NCBI GenBank assembly: GCA_002482725.1
Contig: DLGO01000009.1
Location: 1-16,360, forward strand
Length of the DNA: 16,360 nt
Source of the DNA: Bacteroidetes bacterium UBA7692
GTDB taxonomy: Bacteria; Bacteroidota; Bacteroidia; Chitinophagales; LD1
Reading direction: 5' to 3'
Below, in pieces: positions 1 through 7,405 of the stretch (positions within the stretch are counted from its first letter, which is position 1; the number at the start of each line of letters is the position of its first letter). The translations under genes and the position numbers were made by a program. Under the pieces are notes generated by a model. That model was not told the origin of the DNA, ran no database searches, and saw only the letters and a list, made by a program, of their open reading frames with translations.

Positions 1-255
1 CCTGCAGGTTGCTCGTTTCCTGCATTCGCATTTAATCCGGCTTTAACATTAGGGTGCGAATTTATTAATATTATGGGTTGAACCTAATAATGAATATACT
101 GATATATCCATTCTGCAAATATTTACCTATTCATACAATCACAACAATAAGATAATAAGCATCTTATAAAAATGAATAAAACAAAATTGATTCAAACCAA
201 AGATTTTAACTCTAAGCCCATCTCTTTGTATACAATCGTTTTGCGCGCCCGAAGC

Positions 256-786
256 CTACCCCTTTTCACTCGCCCTCATACTATTGGTATGGTGCTGTGT
301 ATGGTATATAGTAAAGAATAGGATCTCTCTTATCGTCATTTTTCCAAGCAGGGGATGCGGCAACAGTATGCCATCCATTTGCTCATCGGTCAACTTGCCA
401 ACCTGTGCTGTCAGTTTATCCAAATGTCCGCTGAAATCTCTCAAAAGCGCGTCTCTTTTTTCAAAAAGTACATCGCCCGGCAGGTAGGCTCCCGTAGATT
501 TAGCACCATTTGCCAGTAGTGCCTGGTATTTTGCCACTACCTCCTCATAGTTCCTTACATCCCTGTTCCTTTTGCCAAATAACAAGGTAGGAACAAAGCG
601 CGGTAGCCCCAATGCCATATTCACGGGTGCTACACTTTTTATCAGGTGATGCAGGTGTTGCCCTATGGTCCACTTACTGTTCTTGCTCAGTTCAAAAGTG
701 TACTTATCTGCGTTCCTTACCAGTTCTGTTACTTTACCAAAACTACTTTTCAGATCACTGATTATTTCTTCCCGGGTATTAGTCAT
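256..786 (-). CDS. DinB-like (DinB_2 superfamily) protein
   Basis: This 176-aa protein looks like a member of the DinB/YfiT-like four-helix-bundle superfamily. What shows this is the spacing of histidine clusters: G-Q-H-L-H-H-L near residue 43 in the first third and Y-H-T-Q-H-H near residues 161-166 at the end. Such histidines form a divalent-metal site in the family. There is no signal peptide or membrane segment, so it should be cytoplasmic. Known members include thiol-dependent transferases and many proteins without an assigned reaction, so no substrate can be given. It starts 11 nt after the stop of the DEAD-box helicase gene on the same strand and is probably co-transcribed with it. The family call is fairly secure; the function is open. 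Confidence 0.8.
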   Translation of the reverse strand: MTNTREEIISDLKSSFGKVTELVRNADKYTFELSKNSKWTIGQHLHHLIKSVAPVNMALGLPRFVPTLLFGKRNRDVRNYEEVVAKYQALLANGAKSTGAYLPGDVLFEKRDALLRDFSGHLDKLTAQVGKLTDEQMDGILLPHPLLGKMTIREILFFTIYHTQHHTNSMRASEKG

Positions 787-797
787 AGCTTACTAAT

Positions 798-2138
798 CTA
801 TTTTTTCTTTTTGAATTTATCCCCTCTCTTCTTTGGTTTTCCGTATTTCAGTTTCATTTTATCGGCATGGCGTATTTTCACATTCACCTTCTGGTTATGC
901 TCTGCCCTTTCATGAAAAGCGGCATTGGTGGCATCCTTCTTAGGTATTTTCACCACTATGTTCTTCATGGCTATCTTCGGCTTCTCGTCTTCGGTCAGCA
1001 AATCAGATATTACCAGTTCTTCAGGTAGCACTGTTACAGGTATCTCATAATTCATCAGGCTTTCTATAGCTTCCCTTCGCTCTGCCTCCATCGGGGTTAT
1101 AAATGCTATGGCTATACCTTTTTTGTCGGCACGGCCCGTACGGCCTATGCGGTGTATATATCCTTCCGGCTCTTCCGGCAGGTCAAAGTTGATTACATGC
1201 GATACACCCGATATATCCAATCCACGCGCTATTATATCCGTAGCTATTATAAACCGGTAAGTGCCGTTCTGGAACTGCTTCACCGTATTGAACCTGTGGT
1301 TCTGCGCTTTGTTAGAGTGTATCACACCTGCACTTTCAGGAAACTTCTCTTCTAGTTGCTGGTACAGCTGGTCAGCTAATAGCTTGGTAGAGGCAAACAC
1401 CAACACCTTGCTCATTTCAGTATCGTTTGCCAGCAACAGCTCCAGCAGGTTTACTTTTGTATAAAAGTTTGGCACCTCATACCCTGTCTGGATAATATTC
1501 TCAAGCGGCGTACCCATTGGCGCTGCTTCTATTTTGGCTGGGTTATTAAAGAATTCCTCGATCAGCCTCTCTACATCCTCGGTCATCGTTGCCGAAAACA
1601 TCAGGTTCTGCCGCTTAGGTGGCAGCAGGTCCAGTATATTCTTCAGCTGCGTCCTGAAACCCAGGTTCAGCATTTCATCTACCTCATCTATTATCAGCTT
1701 TTTTATTCCCTTCATTTTAAAGGTGCCGTTAAAAGCAAGGTCTATCAGGCGACCCGGAGTAGCCACTATTACATCATAGCCCTTATCCATCTCAGCCATC
1801 TGGGTTTTGATGTTCGTTCCGCCATATACGCCTACCACTTCCAGGGTTATATATTTCGAAAGCATTTTCACCTGCTCCACCACTTGCACTACCAGTTCCC
1901 TGGTTGGCACCAGTATTAGTATTTGTGGTATCCTGTCTTTAGCATATTTCCATTGGCGCAGGCATGGTAGCAGATAAGCAAATGTTTTACCTGTTCCGGT
2001 TTGTGCTATACCACACACATCCTGTCCAGACATCATTACCGAAAACACCTTTGCCTGTATAGTGGTTGGCTCAGTATACCCAAGGTCATTCAGGGCATTC
2101 AGTAGCGGTTTATTAAGGTTCAAATCTTCAAAAGTCAT
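798..2138 (-). CDS. DEAD-box family ATP-dependent RNA helicase (motif II reads DEVD)
   Basis: This 446-aa protein has the full set of DEAD-box helicase motifs in order: Q motif (F3 upstream, PTTIQ at 24-28), Walker A AQTGTGKT at 45-52, PTREL at 78-82, TPGR at 127-130, motif II at 151-154, SAT at 182-184, ARGLD at 304-308 and HRIGRTGR at 329-336. After the second RecA-like domain comes a lysine-rich tail ending in KKKK, suited to RNA binding. Members unwind short RNA duplexes in ribosome assembly, mRNA decay or cold adaptation; which of these applies is not visible. Motif II is DEVD rather than DEAD, and the codon is a clear GTA valine. The ATP-binding and hydrolysing D and E are kept, so activity is expected. 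It heads a probable two-gene unit with the DinB-like gene, and a TAnnTTTG box lies upstream of its start. Confidence 0.95.
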   Translation of the reverse strand: MTFEDLNLNKPLLNALNDLGYTEPTTIQAKVFSVMMSGQDVCGIAQTGTGKTFAYLLPCLRQWKYAKDRIPQILILVPTRELVVQVVEQVKMLSKYITLEVVGVYGGTNIKTQMAEMDKGYDVIVATPGRLIDLAFNGTFKMKGIKKLIIDEVDEMLNLGFRTQLKNILDLLPPKRQNLMFSATMTEDVERLIEEFFNNPAKIEAAPMGTPLENIIQTGYEVPNFYTKVNLLELLLANDTEMSKVLVFASTKLLADQLYQQLEEKFPESAGVIHSNKAQNHRFNTVKQFQNGTYRFIIATDIIARGLDISGVSHVINFDLPEEPEGYIHRIGRTGRADKKGIAIAFITPMEAERREAIESLMNYEIPVTVLPEELVISDLLTEDEKPKIAMKNIVVKIPKKDATNAAFHERAEHNQKVNVKIRHADKMKLKYGKPKKRGDKFKKKK

Positions 2139-2161
2139 ACAGCTGCATTCTATTTATTTCG

Positions 2162-2169
2162 CAAAGGTA
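2162..2169 (-). promoter_or_regulatory. Bacteroidota-type -7 box upstream of the helicase gene
   Basis: Read on the minus strand this is TACCTTTG, an exact match to the Bacteroidota sigma-70 -7 consensus TAnnTTTG, and it ends 23 nt before the helicase ATG. I could not find a convincing TTTG -33 element at the usual 19-21 nt spacing, so the assignment rests on the -7 match and its position. Confidence 0.45.
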
Positions 2170-2313
2170 CGCTTAATATACGCTTTCTTCTTCATTATAC
2201 CACCAATCATGCCTTTAAAGTCTATAATACAAGAAAGCAACCATGCCAAATAATGATAACATCTATCCTTATATGCTTATGCTTAACTATCTTCAATATA
2301 CAATAGCAAAACA

Positions 2314-2538
2314 ATGAGCCAGGCATTTGTAAAGGAAAGTGACGAACAATGGTTGCACGAAATAGCGCCTACCATGAGTGCACTGATGGTTTACCTCAGC
2401 AGACAAAACAATGGCATACGTGTATATGAAAAAAAAGCCTACTTCTGCGAGCAGCACCAAAAAGATGTTCATGAAATGAGCGATGGTATGCTCTATACAA
2501 AAAACGATAAGGGGCAGTGGGATGTAATACTCGATTGA
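2314..2538 (+). CDS. Small soluble protein of unknown function (74 aa)
   Basis: I do not recognise a named family. The 74-aa product is hydrophilic, with no signal peptide or membrane segment. It has a helix-like N-terminal half (through MSALMVYLSRQNN) and a C-terminal half rich in charged and aromatic residues. One cysteine (in YFCEQH) sits near histidines, but the pattern is not a recognisable zinc site. It stands alone on the plus strand, divergent from the helicase gene and followed by a long gene-free stretch, so it is probably monocistronic. The codon pattern looks coding and no longer competing frame covers it. I believe it is a real gene, possibly a lineage-conserved small protein, but give it no function. 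Confidence 0.65.
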   Translation: MSQAFVKESDEQWLHEIAPTMSALMVYLSRQNNGIRVYEKKAYFCEQHQKDVHEMSDGMLYTKNDKGQWDVILD

Positions 2539-2567
2539 TTATTCCCACCACAATAGCTCAGAAAATC

Positions 2568-2608
2568 TTTTTTGCACCTATTAGTCCGTTCTTGCTGTAT
2601 GCAAAAAA
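2568..2608 (+). terminator. Weak inverted repeat after the 74-aa gene
   Basis: TTTTTTGCA at 2568-2576 is repeated in inverse as TGCAAAAAA at 2600-2608, with a 23-nt loop, starting 30 nt after the stop codon of the 74-aa gene. The A/T-rich stem is weak and no T-run follows on the plus strand, so a terminator role is only a guess. Confidence 0.2.
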
Positions 2609-2665
2609 AACTTTGCGCAAGCATTCCTTCACTATATCGGCCCCTGCGCCTTATGTTCTTGGCTC

Positions 2666-2781
2666 GCAGGGAGGGTCAGAAACCGGATCAATTCTGCACA
2701 CGGAGCCAAAGTATGTTTCTGAAATGTCGACTACTTTAGCTGCGCAGATTTGTGCAGTTTCGGTTTCTGACTCTCCCTTGC
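2666..2781. repeat. Large imperfect palindrome, possible interspersed intergenic element
   Basis: The left arm at 2666-2685 and the right arm at 2761-2781 are reverse complements apart from one bulged base and one G-T pair; the core arm is GTCAGAAACCG. Inside them a second arm pair, CTGCACA (2694-2700) and TGTGCAG (2751-2757), continues the symmetry. A third copy of the arm core, GTTTCTGA at 2715-2722, offers an alternative partner for the left arm. As RNA the whole would fold into a long hairpin. There is no transposase, and no target duplication could be recognised. It resembles palindromic repeats scattered between genes in many bacterial genomes, but copy number cannot be judged from one window. 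Confidence 0.6.
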
Positions 2782-2816
2782 AGCCTTAAAAAGAAAATAC
2801 AGCGCTTGATTTTTTG

Positions 2817-2842
2817 ATACTTTTTGATCGAGCAAAAAGTAT
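2817..2842. repeat. Perfect 10-bp inverted repeat with 6-nt loop
   Basis: ATACTTTTTG at 2817-2826 is followed by ATCGAG and then its exact reverse complement CAAAAAGTAT at 2833-2842. The stem is A/T-rich with few G-C pairs and no T-run follows on either strand, so it is a poor rho-independent terminator. It could be a protein-binding palindrome or part of the neighbouring intergenic repeat. Confidence 0.55.
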
Positions 2843-3019
2843 GGCAAGGAAAAACTACCTTGGCAAAACTATGCGTGTGGTAAGCGTTTTAATGTTATTG
2901 ATTAATCTTCCGTACACTTAACATCCAAGCACCAAGTTTTGTTAAGAACACTTATCTGCCTGTGTAGAAAAGAATGCCTTTCTATATTGCACATCAATCA
3001 ATAGCAGAATTATATACTG

Positions 3020-5524
3020 ATGACTCTACTCCATACCCCCGTTTCAACTTCGTTTAAAAGGATTTCCATATCACTTTTTGTCCTTATAGCTATTTCATTT
3101 TCAATAAAAGCACAGCCAAGTGCAGCTATCTACCAATCGCTGCAAAAACTGAATACTGTCGGCTCGGTGCTTTATGTAGCAGCCCATCCCGATGATGAAA
3201 ATACCCGTTTGCTGGGCTATTTGGCCAACGAAAAGAAATTGCGTACTGCCTATCTTTCTCTTACCCGTGGAGATGGCGGACAAAACCTGATTGGAAAAGA
3301 ACAAGGCGAAGCCCTCGGCCTTATCCGCACACAAGAACTACTGGCCACCAGAAGAACCGATGGCGCAGAACAGTTCTTTACCCGTGCCAACGATTTTGGA
3401 TTCTCCAAAAATCCTGAAGAAACTTTTGGATTCTGGAACAAGGACAGCATACTGGCCGACGTAGTTTGGACCATCAGGCAATTCAAGCCTGATGTTATCA
3501 TTTGCCGTTTCCCTACCACAGGCGAGGGCGGACACGGCCACCATACTGCTTCCGCTATTCTGGCGGTGGAGGCATTTGATGCAGCAGCAGACCCCAATCG
3601 CTTCCCTGAGCAGCTAAAATATGTAACCACGTGGCAGGCAAAGCGCATCTTCTGGAACACTTTTAACTTTGGTGGCACCAATACCACATCTCCCGACCAG
3701 TTGAAAATAGACGTAGGGGTGTACAATAAGTTATTGGGCAAAAGCTACGGTGAAATAGCAGCCGAAAGCCGCTCTATGCACAAGAGCCAGGGCTTTGGCT
3801 CCGCAAGGCAGCGCGGTAGCAATCTGGAATATTTCAAACAACTAAAGGGCGACAACGCCAAGGCCGACCTGTTCGAAGGCGTCGACCAGACATGGAACCG
3901 CTTTCCAAATACATCTGCTATCCAAGCACTTATCACCAAATGCCTTGCATCATATAATCTGCAAAATCCGGAATTGATACTTACAGATTTGGTTGCCCTA
4001 CATAAAGCCATCAGCGCATGGCCGACTGAAAATACAGATATAGCCTACTGGAAAAAACAAAAGCTGGCTGAGGTAGAGGCATTGATTATATCATGTTCCG
4101 GCTTGTGGCTGGAAGCAAATACAACAGATTATAGTGCAACTCCCGGTAGCGATGTAAGCATTACCGCCCAAATAATTGCCCGTAATAATGTAGAGGTGCT
4201 ACTGGACAACATTTCATTTCCGGGATTTGATACCACCACTTCTCTAAAACTAAAAACAGAAGAATTTTATTCGTTCAAGCATGTATCAACCCTCACAGCT
4301 ATAGAGCCTAACAACCCATATTGGTTAAAGGATAAGCACGGCATCGGACTATATGTAGTGCCTTCATTGGCGCTCAGGGGTACACCGGAAAATATAAGTA
4401 ACACCACAGTTGTGTTCAATCTGACAATACTTGGCCTAAAATTAAAACTGGAAAAACCATTGGTGTACAAAACCACAGACCCCGTAAAAGGTGAAATATA
4501 CAGGCCCTTCGAAATCCTGCCACCTGCCACCGTAAACCTTTCCGAAAAATCTGTCGTATTTACCGATGAAAAACCAAAGACCATACAGCTTACGGTAAAA
4601 GCCGACAAAGCAAATGTATCAGGTACTATCAAGCTTACCACCAGCGAAGGCTGGACTGCCACAATTGCTAATCCCAATTTTACGCTCACCGAAAAGGGTG
4701 CAGAAACCATAATAGAAGCAAGTATTACAAAAGGCAAAACTGCAGTTGATGGTATCATAACAGCCTCTCTTTTGATAGATGGCGTTGAATACAAAAAGGC
4801 TATCAAGCGCATAGATTACGACCACATTCCCAATCAGTTTATCCTTACCGATGCCGAAGCACGACTGGTAAATGTTGACCTGAAAAAAGGCGGACTGAAT
4901 ATTGGCTATATACCCGGAGCAGGTGATGATGTAGCCACTGCCTTAAAGCAGGCAGGATACAACGTAACTATCCTTACCGATGACCTGCTTACCAATGCAG
5001 ACTTGTCAAAATACAATGCCATAGTTAGTGGTGTTCGTGCCTATAATACAAACGACAGATTGCAGGTGCATTACACCAAGTTGATGGATTATGTAAAGAA
5101 TGGTGGAAACCTGATTGTGCAGTACAATACCAATAACCGCATAGGGCCATTGGTAGCTAAAATCGGCCCCTACCCTTTCACCATTTCACGCGACCGTGTT
5201 ACTGATGAAACGGCTGAAGTGAAATTCACGAACCCAACTCACCCGGCATTGAATCTTCCAAATAAAATTACAAGCAAAGACTTCGATGGCTGGGTTCAGG
5301 AAAGGGGAATATACTTCGCTACAGAAACCGACAAGAACTACGAAACCATCCTTTCCATACAAGACCCTAAAGAAAAAGCAAGTGATGGCAGTCTTATCAT
5401 TTCTAAATATGGCAAAGGCAATTTTGTATACACAGGACTTGTATTTTTCCGCGAGCTACCGGCAGGCGTTCCGGGTTCATACCGCCTGTTTGCAAACCTC
5501 TTAGCCCTACCAACCAACAAGTAA
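3020..5524 (+). CDS. Secreted PIG-L (LmbE-like) family deacetylase with C-terminal GATase1-like region
   Basis: This 834-aa protein begins with a basic stretch and hydrophobic segment ending near K-A-Q (residues 14-32), a type I signal peptide. The PIG-L/LmbE domain follows. It carries AHPDDE at 55-60, where His56 and Asp59 are expected zinc ligands, and H-G-H-H at 172-175, which supplies the third histidine. The family hydrolyses N-acetyl groups from sugars such as GlcNAc conjugates. At 834 aa it is far longer than a simple LmbE enzyme of about 230-300 aa. Residues about 360-620 look like beta-sandwich (NEW3/Ig-like) modules. Residues about 640-834 look like a class I glutamine-amidotransferase or ThuA-like fold, probably for binding rather than catalysis. 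It heads a unit with a 38-aa membrane protein and an SSS symporter. The substrate is unknown; the PIG-L call is strong, the C-terminal fold tentative. Confidence 0.9.
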   Translation: MTLLHTPVSTSFKRISISLFVLIAISFSIKAQPSAAIYQSLQKLNTVGSVLYVAAHPDDENTRLLGYLANEKKLRTAYLSLTRGDGGQNLIGKEQGEALGLIRTQELLATRRTDGAEQFFTRANDFGFSKNPEETFGFWNKDSILADVVWTIRQFKPDVIICRFPTTGEGGHGHHTASAILAVEAFDAAADPNRFPEQLKYVTTWQAKRIFWNTFNFGGTNTTSPDQLKIDVGVYNKLLGKSYGEIAAESRSMHKSQGFGSARQRGSNLEYFKQLKGDNAKADLFEGVDQTWNRFPNTSAIQALITKCLASYNLQNPELILTDLVALHKAISAWPTENTDIAYWKKQKLAEVEALIISCSGLWLEANTTDYSATPGSDVSITAQIIARNNVEVLLDNISFPGFDTTTSLKLKTEEFYSFKHVSTLTAIEPNNPYWLKDKHGIGLYVVPSLALRGTPENISNTTVVFNLTILGLKLKLEKPLVYKTTDPVKGEIYRPFEILPPATVNLSEKSVVFTDEKPKTIQLTVKADKANVSGTIKLTTSEGWTATIANPNFTLTEKGAETIIEASITKGKTAVDGIITASLLIDGVEYKKAIKRIDYDHIPNQFILTDAEARLVNVDLKKGGLNIGYIPGAGDDVATALKQAGYNVTILTDDLLTNADLSKYNAIVSGVRAYNTNDRLQVHYTKLMDYVKNGGNLIVQYNTNNRIGPLVAKIGPYPFTISRDRVTDETAEVKFTNPTHPALNLPNKITSKDFDGWVQERGIYFATETDKNYETILSIQDPKEKASDGSLIISKYGKGNFVYTGLVFFRELPAGVPGSYRLFANLLALPTNK

Positions 5525-5528
5525 GCTG

Positions 5529-5645
5529 ATGCCGAATGAAAAACCACCCATCTTAGGTTCATGGAGGAGGCTGTATTCAGTCGTCATAGGCTTTCTAGCA
5601 TTCTGTATAGTCTTCCTTTATTGGCTCACTAAATACTTTCAATGA
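5529..5645 (+). CDS. 38-aa single-pass membrane microprotein between PIG-L and SSS genes
   Basis: An ATG 4 nt after the PIG-L stop opens a 38-codon frame. The product starts with a polar, proline-containing head (MPNEKPPILGSWRRLY), then has one hydrophobic helix (about residues 17-33, through VVIGFLAFCIVFLYWL) and a short tail (TKYFQ). The two arginines before the helix suggest the N-terminus stays in the cytoplasm. Its TGA overlaps the symporter ATG as ATGA (5642-5645), a classic translational-coupling arrangement. The order PIG-L stop, 4-nt gap, frame, ATGA overlap fills the space between the two large genes exactly, which favours a real gene. I infer a small accessory subunit or stabiliser of the symporter; no function is proven. 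Confidence 0.7.
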   Translation: MPNEKPPILGSWRRLYSVVIGFLAFCIVFLYWLTKYFQ

Positions 5646-7351
5646 GCTATATAGATTGGATTGTACTTTCGGTTACTCTATTGGCTATTGTGCTGTATGG
5701 CATTTGGAAAAGCAAAGGCACCAACGACCTTAGCGGCTTTCTGCTGGCAGATAAGCAATTGCCATGGTACCACGTAGGCTTATCTGTTATGGCTACACAG
5801 GCCAGTGCTATCACCTTCCTTTCCGCACCTGGGCAGGCTTATGGCGATGGACTTAGATTCATCCAGTTTTACTTCGGCCTGCCATTGGCGATGGTGCTGC
5901 TCTGCATCACATTCATACCCATGTTCAAGGGACTCAATGTATACACTGCCTACGAATTTTTGGAAAAACGCTTCGATAATAAAACACGCACACTTACAGC
6001 CCTCCTGTTCCTCTTGCAGCGCGGGCTATCTACAGGTATTACCATCTACGCTCCTGCCATCATCCTTTCAACCATCCTGCAAATCGACATTTCCTATACC
6101 ATCGTTTTCAATGGTGTTATAGTAATCATATACACGGTTTATGGCGGCACCAAAGCCGTGTCACACACGCAGCTATTCCAAATGGGTGTAATCTTTGCAG
6201 GCTTGTTCCTGGCGGCCTACATGGTGATTCACCTATTACCTGCCGATGTAGGCTTCTTCAATGCATTGAAAATAGCAGGTAAGATGAATAAACTGAATGC
6301 TGTGGATACCTCATTCGATTGGAACAATAAGTACAATCTCTGGTCGGGTCTCATTGGTGGCTTCTTCCTGCAGCTTTCCTATTTCGGTACCGACCAATCC
6401 CAGGTTGGCCGTTACCTCACCGGCAGCTCAGTTACCCAAAGCCGCCTTGGCCTGTTGATGAACGGATTGGTTAAAATCCCTATGCAGTTTATCATCCTCG
6501 GCATTGGCACTCTGGTATTTGTTTTTTATCAATTTAACCAACCGCCTATTTTCTTCAATAAAGTAGAAGTCCAAAAACTGGAAAACAGTTCTTACGCAAA
6601 AGAGTATAACGAAATACAACAGGAGTTCAACGCCACATATCAGCAAAAAAGCATTGCTGCCCAAGCCTTGTCACAAGCCGTTATAGCCAATGACGATGTC
6701 GCCATCGAAGCGGCTAAGAATAATGCCAATCAGGCAGAAAGTCAGAACACTGCAATCCGTACCCGGCTTACCGACCTGATGAAGAAAAACAATCCCAAGG
6801 CTAATACCAACGATACAAACTATGTGTTTCTTTCCTTTGTTACCCAAAAGCTGCCGGTAGGCATAGTCGGTCTGCTTATTGCCATTATATTCCTGGCCTC
6901 TATGGGTTCCGCAGCTAGTGGGTTGAATTCTCTTGCATCTACCACAGTAGTCGACTTTTATAAGCGCCTCTACAATGGTGATAAAGCCAATATCAATGAT
7001 TTTCTGGTGTCACGCTGGTCCACATTTGGTTGGGGTGTATTCTGTATTATTATCGCCCTATACGCCAATAAACTGGGCAACTTGATTGAGGCAGTAAACA
7101 TATTGGGCTCTCTATTCTACGGCACTATCCTTGGCGTATTCCTGGTTGCATTTTATATGAAGAAAATTGATGGCACCAGCGTGTTCATTGCAGCACTTAT
7201 AGCGGAGTGCATTGTTGTTGGTTTCTGGATTGCAGATATTACCGCCTTCCTTTGGTTAAATGTATTGGGCTGCCTTGCAGTTATGTTCATTGCATGGCTT
7301 ATCAGCCTTATAAGAAATCAGCAGTCTGGAAAATTCACTGCAACTTCCTGA
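5642..7351 (+). CDS. Sodium:solute symporter (SSS/SLC5 family)
   Basis: This 569-aa integral membrane protein has about 13 hydrophobic segments and begins with the family's usual short first segment (YIDWIVLSVTLLAIVLYG). Family signs include the early WYHVGLSVMATQASAITFL region (42-60), the YGGTKAVSHTQLFQ loop (167-180) and the GTDQSQVGRYLTG segment (249-261). SSS proteins use the sodium gradient to import sugars, sialic acid, amino acids, vitamins or ions; the substrate cannot be read here. A hydrophilic, Ala/Gln/Asn-rich insert of about 95 residues (300-395), probably helical, separates two membrane segments. The gene overlaps the upstream 38-aa frame by 4 nt. Its location after a secreted PIG-L enzyme suggests it imports a product of that enzyme, but this is only inference. 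Confidence 0.93.
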   Translation: MSYIDWIVLSVTLLAIVLYGIWKSKGTNDLSGFLLADKQLPWYHVGLSVMATQASAITFLSAPGQAYGDGLRFIQFYFGLPLAMVLLCITFIPMFKGLNVYTAYEFLEKRFDNKTRTLTALLFLLQRGLSTGITIYAPAIILSTILQIDISYTIVFNGVIVIIYTVYGGTKAVSHTQLFQMGVIFAGLFLAAYMVIHLLPADVGFFNALKIAGKMNKLNAVDTSFDWNNKYNLWSGLIGGFFLQLSYFGTDQSQVGRYLTGSSVTQSRLGLLMNGLVKIPMQFIILGIGTLVFVFYQFNQPPIFFNKVEVQKLENSSYAKEYNEIQQEFNATYQQKSIAAQALSQAVIANDDVAIEAAKNNANQAESQNTAIRTRLTDLMKKNNPKANTNDTNYVFLSFVTQKLPVGIVGLLIAIIFLASMGSAASGLNSLASTTVVDFYKRLYNGDKANINDFLVSRWSTFGWGVFCIIIALYANKLGNLIEAVNILGSLFYGTILGVFLVAFYMKKIDGTSVFIAALIAECIVVGFWIADITAFLWLNVLGCLAVMFIAWLISLIRNQQSGKFTATS

Positions 7352-7352
7352 A

Positions 7353-7380
7353 AATAAAAAGACCGCTGAGTTATCAGCGG
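7353..7380 (-). terminator. Rho-independent terminator for the DUF2911 gene, between convergent genes
   Basis: CCGCTGA (7363-7369) pairs perfectly with TCAGCGG (7374-7380) around the loop GTTA. On the minus strand the stem is followed by TCTTTTTATTTTC, a good T-rich tract, so it fits termination of the minus-strand DUF2911 gene ending at 7406. On the plus strand the tract after the stem is not T-rich, so it would end symporter transcripts less well. Confidence 0.75.
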
Positions 7381-7405
7381 CCTTCAATTCACTAGACTAA
7401 AAATA

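Larger units (their letters stand above)
2539..3019. other. Gene-free interval with palindromic structure
   Basis: This 481-bp interval separates the 74-aa gene from the PIG-L gene. It contains a weak T-rich/A-rich inverted repeat (2568-2576 with 2600-2608), a large imperfect palindrome (2666-2781) and a perfect short hairpin (2817-2842). The remaining part, about 2843-3019, is AT-rich and should hold the promoter of the PIG-L unit, but no exact TAnnTTTG box could be fixed. Short open frames in both directions cross the palindrome; neither looks like a protein gene. Confidence 0.6.

Noticed and set aside
1..31. Minus-strand ATG codons at 31 and 25 with an open frame running off the left edge
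   Set aside because: Only about ten codons are visible, too few to tell a gene start from chance; no product can be assigned.
226..235. Perfect 10-bp palindrome TTGTATACAA downstream of the DinB-like gene
   Set aside because: Short, A/T-rich and not placed at a promoter or followed by a T-run; likely chance in AT-rich DNA.
2517..2789. Plus-strand 90-codon frame across the palindromic interval
   Set aside because: It overlaps the end of the 74-aa gene, its content follows from the palindrome, and the opposite strand is also open there; it looks like repeat DNA rather than a protein gene.
3250..3741. Antisense 163-codon frame inside the PIG-L gene
   Set aside because: Lies wholly opposite a strongly supported gene; its sequence is Ser/Pro/Cys-rich as expected for a shadow frame.
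4267..4812. Antisense 181-codon frame inside the PIG-L gene
   Set aside because: Shadow of the coding strand; no start context, neighbours or family features of its own.
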